Assembly (NCBI GenBank): GCA_002841995.1
Contig: PHBS01000014.1
Span: 1 to 39,241 of the forward strand
Reading direction: 5' to 3'
DNA from: Chloroflexi bacterium HGW-Chloroflexi-8
GTDB lineage: Bacteria; Chloroflexota; Anaerolineae; Anaerolineales; Anaerolineaceae
DNA length: 39,241 bases
Positions 32,690 through 39,241 of the stretch are shown piece after piece. A program made the position numbers and the translations under genes. Under the pieces are notes generated by a model that saw only the letters and a program-made list of their open reading frames with translations, ran no database searches and was not told where the DNA came from. How positions within the stretch are numbered: position 1 is the first letter of the stretch; each line of letters begins with the position of its first letter.

Positions 32690-33613
32690 TTAATTGGGAT
32701 CTTTTAAAGGATGAAAGCCTTCTCCAAGCGCTTCGTGCGCCTGACCAATCACCATAAATGCTGCCGGATCCACATCGATCACGATTTCTTTTAGTTGGGA
32801 GACCTCAGATTGGGTGATGACTGAATAAATGACGGTTCGGTCTTCATGTGTATATCCTCCCATTCCGCGTAAATGTGTTACGCCCCGTTCAAGAACTTCC
32901 ATGATCTCTTTGGATACTTCTTCAGGTTTATCAGTCACAATCATTGCCGTTCGGTAAATGGCACGCCCTTCAAATGCAATTTCGGCAGCCAGGCCGCTAA
33001 CATAAATGACGGCTAAACCATATAATGCTCGTTCCCAGTCAAAAATGAAACCACCCAACAGAACCACAATCGAATCGGTGATCAAATACGAGGTTGAAAT
33101 CGAAATTCCATAACGGTGGTTGAGAATTCTACCCAAAATATCGCTGCCACCGCTGGTGCCTTTTCCTCGATAAACAAGACCGAGTCCGATACCATAGGTT
33201 AATCCCCCGTAGATACTGTTGAGGACCAAGTCCTGAGTAACACCTTCCGGTGTAATAAAGAAAACAAGAATATCAGTTAAAAATGAGAATAAGAAAATGG
33301 CAACTGCAGTTCTTAATGCAAAACGTAACCCACCGAGATACCGCCACCCTAAAAAGAATAGAGGGATATTACCGACCAACACCATTAACCCGATTGGAAA
33401 GTCAGTAACGTAATTAATTAATTGGGCAGCACCACTAATTCCTCCGGAGACAAGCAAAGCGGGGACCAAAAAAAGGCGCATCGAAAATGCCTGAATGATG
33501 ACACCCAGGATGATAAAAGAATAATCTTTAATGGTTTTTTTGGTAAATTTTAAACTGGACAACTCGTTTTTGAATTGTCTTTTCCAATCTTTATTTGATT
33601 TCATTAATTGCAT
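32690..33613 (-). CDS. YitT family membrane protein (DUF161 + DUF2179)
   Basis: 307 residues from the ATG at 33613, which has GGAG five bases upstream. Frames to 33712 add a hydrophobic stretch with no site and are less likely. About five membrane helices (for example YSFIILGVIIQAFSMRLFLV) form the DUF161 unit with the conserved GGISGAAQLI and GLGLVYRGKGTSGGSDILG. The C-terminal DUF2179 domain is cytoplasmic (IVTDKPEEVSKEIMEVLERGVTHL; DVDPAAFMVIGQAHEALGEGF). Function is not established; paralogs are common in Firmicutes and Chloroflexota. Confidence 0.88.
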   Translation of the reverse strand: MQLMKSNKDWKRQFKNELSSLKFTKKTIKDYSFIILGVIIQAFSMRLFLVPALLVSGGISGAAQLINYVTDFPIGLMVLVGNIPLFFLGWRYLGGLRFALRTAVAIFLFSFLTDILVFFITPEGVTQDLVLNSIYGGLTYGIGLGLVYRGKGTSGGSDILGRILNHRYGISISTSYLITDSIVVLLGGFIFDWERALYGLAVIYVSGLAAEIAFEGRAIYRTAMIVTDKPEEVSKEIMEVLERGVTHLRGMGGYTHEDRTVIYSVITQSEVSQLKEIVIDVDPAAFMVIGQAHEALGEGFHPLKDPN

Positions 33614-33948
33614 TAATACTCCGAAAAAAATGATAAAAAGTGAAAGTGCGTGTTTCCCCTCAATATTATGATTGACCGAATTGTCCCAATACCTGTTGAT
33701 ATAAAAAAACATTATTAAATAGAAGGAAATTATAGCTGTTATTCGTAATTCTTACCAAATCTTCCCTGGTAAATTGGGTTAATTTGGAAATAATATTTTA
33801 TGCAAAGCCGTCGTAAAAAACTTATAAAAAATATGCTATTTTTAACAGTTCCAAAAGAGAAACCTTTGACATTCTAGACTGGCAAGGCTAAAATGAATTA
33901 AGGTAGGACTCTTTATTGCACCTAAAAATTTAGTTTTAAGGAGCTATT
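33614..33948. other. Divergent intergenic region
   Basis: 335 AT-rich bases between the YitT and coaE genes. Only the coaE promoter (33866-33894) is clear. No gene, tRNA or strong hairpin is visible. Confidence 0.5.
33866..33894 (+). promoter_or_regulatory. coaE-cdaA-cdaR operon promoter
   Basis: TTGACA (33866-33871, perfect), a 17-base spacer and TAAAAT (33889-33894). Start near 33901, leaving a leader of about 48 bases with AAGGAG before the GTG at 33949. Strong sigma70 promoter. Confidence 0.8.
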
Positions 33949-35091
33949 GTGAGTAAGTGGCCTGGTAAGACAGTTATCGGACTAACCGGCAATATAGGCA
34001 CAGGTAAGAGCGTTGTGCGAAGAATGCTTGAACATCTGGGCGCATTTGGTATTGACGCAGATGCTTTGTCCCACCGTGCCATTGCAAAAGGTGCTCCGGG
34101 CTACAGCCAGGTTGTTACTCAATTTGGCCGCTGGATATTAAATGCGGATGGAGAAATTGATCGCCAGCGATTGGGAAAACTTGTTTTTAGTGATCCATAT
34201 GCTCTTAAAATCCTTGAAGACATTGTTCATCCGCTGGTAAGCCAGGCAGTCGATTTTTTGGTCAGCCGAACCAAAAAAACAGTAATTGTTATTGAAGCCA
34301 TCAAATTGTTGGAAAGTGATTTGAAAGATCGTTCAGATAGCATCTGGGTGGTCTATGTACCGGAAAAAATTCAGATAGAACGACTCGTAACCCGCCGAAA
34401 AATGGACGAAGCCGAGGCGATCCAACGCATTCGCAGCCAATCTCCGCAAGTGATCAAGATGGGTGCGGCAAATGTTGTTATAAATAATGATGGTTCTGTT
34501 GAAGGTACCTGGAAACAAGTATTACGCCATTGGCAAAAGATTGTTCCGACAACCATTCAAACAGTAGAGGCACCGGTCGCCCGGGTTCAAACAATCACAG
34601 GTGAACTGAGTGTAACAAGAGGAAACCCGCGAAATTCTGAGGAAATAGCCGCTGTAATTAATCGCTTGCGTCCGAATGGGCACCGCTATACCCGCAATGA
34701 TATTATGGAAGCATTTGGTGAAAAGGCATTTTTGTTATTAAGAGCGGGAGAAAAATCAGTAGGCATTCTGGGATGGCAGGTAGAAAACCTGGTTTCCCGA
34801 ACGACGGATATGTTGATGGAGCAGGGATTGCAATTTGAGAAAGCAATTCCTTTAATGATTGATGAAATGGAAAATGCTTCACGGGAATTGCAGTGTGAAG
34901 TCTCATTGGTGTTTTTGTATCCATCCCTTGCAAGTAATGAAAAAATTTGGGAGCGGCTGGGTTACGAAAAGCGGACACCCGAAACATTGGGAGTTCGTGC
35001 CTGGATGGAAGCTGCCCGTGACTCAAAACCAGGGGATACTCAGTTGTTCTTCAAGAAACTACGTGTGGATAGAATTTTACGACCGATTTGA
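33949..35091 (+). CDS. coaE: Dephospho-CoA kinase fused to a GNAT-like C-terminal domain
   Basis: 380 residues, almost twice the usual CoaE length of about 200. Residues 1-200 are the kinase that phosphorylates dephospho-CoA in the last step of CoA synthesis: P-loop GNIGTGKS at 14-21, FGIDADALSHRA, a lid segment with VVYVPEKIQIERLVTRR and the end VVINNDGSVEGTW. After a short Thr/Val/Pro linker (about 200-220), residues about 222-380 read like an N-acetyltransferase: helix SEEIAAVINRLRP, AFLLLRAGEKSVGILGWQVENLVSRT (the beta4 region), EVSLVFLYPSLASNEKIWERLGYEKRTPE (beta5 and the F-G-Y end). This second half resembles GNAT folds but no acetyl-CoA loop (Q/RxxGxG/A) is certain. GTG start with AAGGAG. 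First gene of the c-di-AMP group. Confidence 0.85.
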   Translation: MSKWPGKTVIGLTGNIGTGKSVVRRMLEHLGAFGIDADALSHRAIAKGAPGYSQVVTQFGRWILNADGEIDRQRLGKLVFSDPYALKILEDIVHPLVSQAVDFLVSRTKKTVIVIEAIKLLESDLKDRSDSIWVVYVPEKIQIERLVTRRKMDEAEAIQRIRSQSPQVIKMGAANVVINNDGSVEGTWKQVLRHWQKIVPTTIQTVEAPVARVQTITGELSVTRGNPRNSEEIAAVINRLRPNGHRYTRNDIMEAFGEKAFLLLRAGEKSVGILGWQVENLVSRTTDMLMEQGLQFEKAIPLMIDEMENASRELQCEVSLVFLYPSLASNEKIWERLGYEKRTPETLGVRAWMEAARDSKPGDTQLFFKKLRVDRILRPI

Positions 35092-35100
35092 GAATAGAGA

Positions 35101-35982
35101 TTGCCTAATTTACTTAATGAAATTCTTTTTATTTTTCAACGATTGGACTGGCTCAGTGTTATAGACATTGCTCTGGTCACCGTTATTTTCTTTGGCATTC
35201 TCATATTATTACGGGATACACAAGCTACAGTCCTGCTTCGGGGTGTGGTTTTTCTGGTTATTTTATTAGCTCTCCTAACCAGCTTTGTCGATCTGCCAGC
35301 TTTTTCCTGGCTAATTCAAACAACCCTTCCAGCCTTATTACTTGCAATCCCGGTTATTTTTGCACCTGAAATTCGCCGGGGTTTGGAAAGATTAGGGCGA
35401 GCGGGTACACCCACGCTCTTTACACCCAGAGAAGCCTCGATGGAGATTTTGCAAAAAACCATGCGGGCTATAGCAACAGCATGCACCCGGCTTTCTGCAA
35501 GACGGCATGGTGCTCTAATTGTTTTACAACGTTTTGATTCGCTAAAAGAATATATTTCAACCGGTGTTCATTTGGATGCAGATGTCACCCCGGAATTGCT
35601 ATTGCAGATTTTCTATCCAAACACTCCATTGCATGATGGGGCAGTAATTGTTTCGGATCATCGTATTGTGGCTGCATCTTGTGTGATGCCGCTTTCAGCC
35701 AGTGGTATTCTAAATCGTGGTCCAGAGCGACAAATGGGACTTCGTCATCGTGCTGCGCTTGGTACCTCAGAAGCCAGTGATGGCATTGTCGTGGTCGTGT
35801 CGGAAGAAACCGGATCAATTTCGGTTGCTCAAGGTGGCAAAATGATTCGTGGTCTGGATAGTGACCGCCTTGAAAATATGCTGGTCGCTTTTTACAGGCC
35901 TATGCCGATTGTTCGCGACTCCATCAACATCTTTGGCTGGAAAATCAAACTTCCCCAGCGTAATAAGTCAGAGGAAGAATAA
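35101..35982 (+). CDS. cdaA: Diadenylate cyclase CdaA
   Basis: 293 residues; joins two ATP molecules into c-di-AMP at the membrane. Three helices at the N-terminus (LSVIDIALVTVIFFGILIL; GVVFLVILLALLT; SWLIQTTLPALLLAIPVIF) are followed by the DAC domain with the LHDGAVIV motif (Asp179-Gly-Ala) and RHR (Arg215-His-Arg217) in GLRHRAALG, both intact, so the enzyme should be active. The TTG start at 35101 has only a weak purine ribosome binding site but the spacing to the next gene (2 bases) is normal. It precedes the YbbR/CdaR protein that controls it. Confidence 0.93.
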   Translation: MPNLLNEILFIFQRLDWLSVIDIALVTVIFFGILILLRDTQATVLLRGVVFLVILLALLTSFVDLPAFSWLIQTTLPALLLAIPVIFAPEIRRGLERLGRAGTPTLFTPREASMEILQKTMRAIATACTRLSARRHGALIVLQRFDSLKEYISTGVHLDADVTPELLLQIFYPNTPLHDGAVIVSDHRIVAASCVMPLSASGILNRGPERQMGLRHRAALGTSEASDGIVVVVSEETGSISVAQGGKMIRGLDSDRLENMLVAFYRPMPIVRDSINIFGWKIKLPQRNKSEEE

Positions 35983-35984
35983 TT

Positions 35985-37241
35985 ATGGCAGCACCGTTTC
36001 TAAAAAAACTGAGCAGAAATTTCCCCAGCTTTTTAACCGCCATAGCTTTGGGTGTTACGATCTGGATATTGGCTGTTACAGCGAAAGACCCGACAGAAAA
36101 TCGCGTTTTCCCACGTTCCATCCCAATTGAGGTGATTGGACAGGATACCGGGCTGGTACTGATCAGTGATATTCCCAATTCAATTACCATTACATTAAGT
36201 GCTCCTCAAAGTGTCTGGACAGAGATTTTGTCCACTCAATCACCGATTCGAGCGATTGTTGACCTCTCCGGGTTAGGAGCAGGAGAGCATGATGTCGATA
36301 TTCAGGTTCAGGTTGCAGCCCGACCTGTGCAAGTTGTCACTTATTCACCAAAAACATTGAAGATTAATATGGAATCCTTATCATCGCGAGTTCTACCAGT
36401 GACTTTATTAAGCAGGGGCGTATTGGCAGTGGGCTACCAGGCTGAAAATCCGGTCCTTAATGTGAATGTGGTAACCATCACTGGTCCTTCTTCACAAGTT
36501 GAAAGAGTCGAAAAAGTGCAAGCCATTTTGGATATTAACCAGGCATCCGAGAATATTGCCCGAACGCTGGATCTAACTGCACTGGATGCCAATGGTGCAC
36601 AAGTAGATCAAGTCACCATTACGCCAGGACAAGTGAGTGTGGACCAAACCATCAACCAGAAATATGGTTACAGGAATGTAATCGTATCCGTGAAAGTTGA
36701 AGGACAGGTTGCAGATGGTTATCGTATGACCAACATCTCAGTTTTTCCTTTGGCGGTCACAGTATTTTCACCCAATCCGGATATTATTAATGAATTACCG
36801 GGTTTTGTTCAAACCAAGCCCATTAATTTATCCGGCTTAAAAGACGATATCGATATATCCATGCTGCTCGATTTACCGGATGGTGTTTCCGTGGTTGGTG
36901 ATAAGACCACAGTTTTAGTTCGGGTGAGCGTGGCTGCGGTGCAAAGCAGCTTACCGGTTGCAAATATACCCATCGAAATCATCGGTTTACCTGCCAATTT
37001 AAAAGCGGTCCTGGCACCCGAAACAGTCACTTTGATTCTCTCCGGACCTTTGCCGGAATTGGACCAGATTAAGATAAGTGACATCAAAGTGACATTGGAT
37101 TTAACAGATTACAAAATAGGTACCTATCAACTCCAACCAATGGTAAAATTGATGCTTGGCGAGACGACTGTCACCAGTGTTCAGCCCGAATTCATTGATG
37201 TACAGATCATAACAGCACCGCCACCTACGCCAGTAGGATAA
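35985..37241 (+). CDS. cdaR: CdaR/YbbR-domain protein, regulator of CdaA
   Basis: 418 residues. An N-terminal membrane anchor (residues 14-30, FPSFLTAIALGVTIWILAV) is followed by a series of YbbR repeats of about 80 residues each, with repeated texts such as PIEVIGQDTGLVL, VTLLSRGVLAVGYQ, VTITGPSSQVERV and VTLILSGPLPELDQI. CdaR binds CdaA and tunes its c-di-AMP output; the adjacent genes fit this pairing. Starts two bases after cdaA. The end is Pro-rich (APPPTPVG). Confidence 0.92.
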   Translation: MAAPFLKKLSRNFPSFLTAIALGVTIWILAVTAKDPTENRVFPRSIPIEVIGQDTGLVLISDIPNSITITLSAPQSVWTEILSTQSPIRAIVDLSGLGAGEHDVDIQVQVAARPVQVVTYSPKTLKINMESLSSRVLPVTLLSRGVLAVGYQAENPVLNVNVVTITGPSSQVERVEKVQAILDINQASENIARTLDLTALDANGAQVDQVTITPGQVSVDQTINQKYGYRNVIVSVKVEGQVADGYRMTNISVFPLAVTVFSPNPDIINELPGFVQTKPINLSGLKDDIDISMLLDLPDGVSVVGDKTTVLVRVSVAAVQSSLPVANIPIEIIGLPANLKAVLAPETVTLILSGPLPELDQIKISDIKVTLDLTDYKIGTYQLQPMVKLMLGETTVTSVQPEFIDVQIITAPPPTPVG

Positions 37242-37256
37242 TTAAGGAAGTGGAAT

Positions 37257-38615
37257 ATGAGTAAACCAATTGTGGCTTTGGTTGGAAGACCAAATGTCGG
37301 GAAAAGTACGCTATTTAATCGTCTGGCCGGAGAACGGCTGGCAATTGTGGATGAAGTCCCTGGTACGACAAGAGATCGTATGATGGGTGACTCTGAATGG
37401 ACAGGACATCCCTTTTATATTGTCGATACGGGTGGAATCGATCCAACTTCAGGATCCAGTAAATCTCCATTATCAGTTGGCTCAGCAGATTTTATTACGG
37501 ATATTAAACAGCAAGCCTTTATTGCGATATCGGATGCAGATGTGATCTTATTTGTAGTGGATGCCATTAGCGGTGTGACCTCCGCAGATCACGAAGTCGC
37601 AGAAATTCTACGCCGGCAGCAGCGTGAAGTAAATGGCGTATGGTACCCACCCATCCTGCTGGTGGTTAACAAAGCAGATAGCAAAGGTACTCGCGAGACA
37701 GCGTTGGATTTTTATGAATTGGGTATGGGTGAACCCTATCCGATCTCATCGATTCACGGAACCGGAACGGGTGACATGCTGGACGCTTTGGTGAACAGCT
37801 TCCCGAAAGAGGAAGAGGAAGAAGATGATGACTCGGTAAAGATCGCGCTGGTAGGAAAACCTAACGTGGGCAAGTCCAGCCTTCTCAACAAGCTGGTTGG
37901 CCAAGAGCGCATGATCGTCTCTCCCATTGCTGGAACTACACGTGACGCCATCGACAGCCATATTGAATATGAAGGAATACCAGTAACATTAATCGATACT
38001 GCGGGCATTCGGCGGCGCGGCAAAGTGGAACCAGGTGTGGAAAAGTATTCTGTCTTGCGTTCAATGAAAGCGATCGAGCGTGCGGATGTGGCTTTATTAA
38101 TGATTGATGCCGTTGAAGGAATTTCTGCCCAGGATGCCCATATTGCAGGTTTTATCCTGGAAGAGAAAAAGAGCACAGTTGTGGTTGTTAATAAATGGGA
38201 TGCAATCGAAAAAGATTCATTTACCATGGAGGCTTTTACCGAAAAAATTCGCCAGGATCTGAGTTTTATGAGTTATGTGCCTTTGATTTTTATCTCGGCT
38301 AAGACCGGCCAAAGAGTGGATCAAGTGATGCCATTGGCGCTGAAAGTTCAGGAAGAACGCTTAGCCCGTCTGACAACTTCAACGTTAAATCGGATCATCC
38401 AGCATGCCCAGGATATGCACACCTCATCCCAGTCTGGACGCGTTTTCAAAATGTATTATGGTACGCAAGTTCGGTCGGACCCGCCAACATTTTTGATTCA
38501 TTGTAATGAACCGAAACTGGCTCACTTTACTTTTGTACGGTATTTAGAAAAGCAAATTCGGGAAGAATACCCATTTTCCGGTACGCCGATCCATATCGTA
38601 TTTAAGAAACGGTAA
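37257..38615 (+). CDS. der: Ribosome assembly GTPase Der (EngA)
   Basis: 452 residues. Two tandem GTPase domains: G1 GRPNVGKST at 10-18, and GKPNVGKSS near 200, each with its own DTGG/DTAG and NKxD. A KH-like C-terminal domain ends in GTPIHIVFKKR. Der acts in 50S assembly. The AAGGAAG site precedes the ATG, 15 bases after cdaR, so it is likely read from the same operon. It is followed by a tRNA with its own promoter. Confidence 0.96.
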   Translation: MSKPIVALVGRPNVGKSTLFNRLAGERLAIVDEVPGTTRDRMMGDSEWTGHPFYIVDTGGIDPTSGSSKSPLSVGSADFITDIKQQAFIAISDADVILFVVDAISGVTSADHEVAEILRRQQREVNGVWYPPILLVVNKADSKGTRETALDFYELGMGEPYPISSIHGTGTGDMLDALVNSFPKEEEEEDDDSVKIALVGKPNVGKSSLLNKLVGQERMIVSPIAGTTRDAIDSHIEYEGIPVTLIDTAGIRRRGKVEPGVEKYSVLRSMKAIERADVALLMIDAVEGISAQDAHIAGFILEEKKSTVVVVNKWDAIEKDSFTMEAFTEKIRQDLSFMSYVPLIFISAKTGQRVDQVMPLALKVQEERLARLTTSTLNRIIQHAQDMHTSSQSGRVFKMYYGTQVRSDPPTFLIHCNEPKLAHFTFVRYLEKQIREEYPFSGTPIHIVFKKR

Positions 38616-38639
38616 GGATTGAACATTAAACAAAGTGGC

Positions 38640-38668
38640 TTGACGGATGCGAAACATTGGGGTAAAAT
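38640..38668 (+). promoter_or_regulatory. tRNA-Met promoter
   Basis: TTGACG (38640-38645), exactly 17 bases, TAAAAT (38663-38668); 21 bases before the tRNA. Strong constitutive type. Confidence 0.8.
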
Positions 38669-38689
38669 TCCAACCGTTAAGTCAAACGA

Positions 38690-38761
38690 TGCGGGGTAGA
38701 GCAGAGGCAGCTCGTCGGGCTCATAACCCGGAGGTCAGTGGTTCGAATCCACTCCCCGCTA
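38690..38761 (+). tRNA. Initiator tRNA-Met (anticodon CAT)
   Basis: 72-base cloverleaf: acceptor GCGGGG/CCCCGC with an unpaired first position (T1 against T72), discriminator A, D-arm GAGC/GCTC with a short loop, anticodon stem with the GGG/CCC pairs next to loop CTCATAA, T-arm AGTGG/CCACT. Unpaired 1-72 and three G-C pairs mark an initiator tRNA. CCA is not encoded. An integrase gene lies just downstream. Confidence 0.9.
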
Positions 38762-38770
38762 CTAAGAGTG

Positions 38771-38798
38771 AACCAGAGTCCGTCGGGCTCTGGTTTTT
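38771..38798 (+). terminator. tRNA-Met terminator
   Basis: AACCAGAG (38771-38778) with CTCTGGTT (38788-38795), nine-base loop, then Ts. It closes the tRNA unit and separates it from the integrase. Confidence 0.8.
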
Positions 38799-38851
38799 CA
38801 TTAGCCCGGCGCGCAGCGGTAGACATTTTTCCAAAATTGGAGGAATTTCTT

Positions 38852-39241
38852 ATGAACCGCAGTTCGCCGGGCTTGTCAATTGCAAAATCCATCGACGGCT
38901 TCCTAAAATTCAAAACAGCAGAGGGGTTAAGCCAACGCACAATTGCCTCCTACGAATACATGCTCAACCATTGGTTGAAATACATTGGAGATCGGAGTGT
39001 TTCTGAAATCCAGGCTTCCGACCTTACTGGTTACATGGCCTGGCTGCGCACCGAGTACAAGCCGGTGCGCTTCAATGGTAGTAAAGAGCCATTGTCCGCC
39101 AAGTCCATTCGCAATGTGTGGGTGACGTTTCGTTCCTTTTTCGGCTGGCTGCATGTGGAGTTCAAGTACACCAACCCTGCTATAGAAATCACTGCTCCTA
39201 AATTTCAGACGCATCCCGTTGAAACTTTTACCAAAGAAGAC
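38852..39241 (+). CDS. Second tyrosine integrase, N-terminal part (runs off the window)
   Basis: 130 codons, open to the window end. GGAGG lies eight bases ahead of the ATG at 38852. The visible part is the SAM-like core-binding domain of a tyrosine recombinase: SIAKSIDGFLKFKTAEGLSQ, then TIASYEYMLNHWLKYIGDR, SVSEIQASDLTGYMAWL, SAKSIRNVWVTFRSFFGWL and NPAIEITAPKF. The catalytic domain is outside the window. It differs clearly from the prophage integrase at 15351-16277. Its position 90 bases after the tRNA-Met 3' end, same strand, is the layout of another integrated element. The frame has no stop here, so it is easily missed. Confidence 0.85.
   Translation, partial: MNRSSPGLSIAKSIDGFLKFKTAEGLSQRTIASYEYMLNHWLKYIGDRSVSEIQASDLTGYMAWLRTEYKPVRFNGSKEPLSAKSIRNVWVTFRSFFGWLHVEFKYTNPAIEITAPKFQTHPVETFTKED

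Noticed and set aside
38647-39006. Plus-strand ORF across tRNA-Met and the integrase start
   Set aside because: Same artefact: it reads through the tRNA (NPEVSGSNPLPAT) and then lies out of frame with the integrase.

Overview
The window reads as a bacterial chromosome segment carrying most of the late gene block of an integrated tailed phage, followed by host housekeeping genes and then the first part of a second integrated element. The host is most likely a member of Chloroflexota, class Anaerolineae. This is inferred from the style of the DnaX, CoaE and lipoprotein sequences, including Thr/Pro/Glu-rich linkers behind a lipobox and a CoaE with an extra C-terminal domain. No rRNA or marker-gene comparison was possible, so the assignment is moderate.

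Region 1 (1 to about 16480) is a prophage of siphovirus type. On the plus strand, in canonical order, lie a partial DUF115-like protein, a ClpP-fold prohead protease, a small scaffold-position protein, a P22-coat-family major capsid protein, connector and head-tail adaptor, an HK97 gp10-like protein, a tail terminator, a major tail protein with an Ig-like C-terminus, a tail assembly chaperone with a predicted -1 frameshift extension (G/GT), the tape measure, two baseplate/tail-tip proteins and a 974-residue tail fibre with a sialidase-type Asp-box propeller. Many genes overlap by ATGA or TAATG junctions, so this is one translationally coupled late operon. Two minus-strand genes follow: a polytopic membrane protein resembling GT-C glycosyltransferases (a likely lysogenic-conversion gene) and a complete tyrosine integrase. 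The integrase abuts the 3' end of tRNA-Val(CAC), the probable attachment site. Terminase, portal, lysis and repressor genes are not seen and would lie left of the window.

Region 2 (about 16480 to 38800) is host DNA: gyrA; birA with a small membrane protein; an Hsp20 chaperone; a small conserved acidic protein; tRNA-Arg(CCT); a lipoprotein; a YacP-like NYN nuclease; a lamin-tail-domain protein; a DUF1992 protein; the dnaX-ybaB-recR operon; a large HerA-like ATPase; an EamA transporter-era-yhhN operon; a YitT-family protein; and a run of coaE (with extra domain), cdaA, cdaR/ybbR and der. The last run joins CoA synthesis, c-di-AMP synthesis with its regulator, and ribosome assembly. Several strong hairpin terminators and sigma70-type promoters can be read directly.

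Region 3 (38690 to the end) holds an initiator tRNA-Met with a clear promoter and terminator. A second, different tyrosine integrase follows that runs off the window end, marking another integrated element at a tRNA.

The most noteworthy observations are the frameshift cassette (heptamer, spacer and GC hairpin that buries the zero-frame stop), the sialidase-like tail fibre beside a possible surface-modifying membrane protein, a T-stem mismatch in the tRNA used by the phage, inverted repeats flanking the integrase, and the CoaE fusion next to the c-di-AMP genes.
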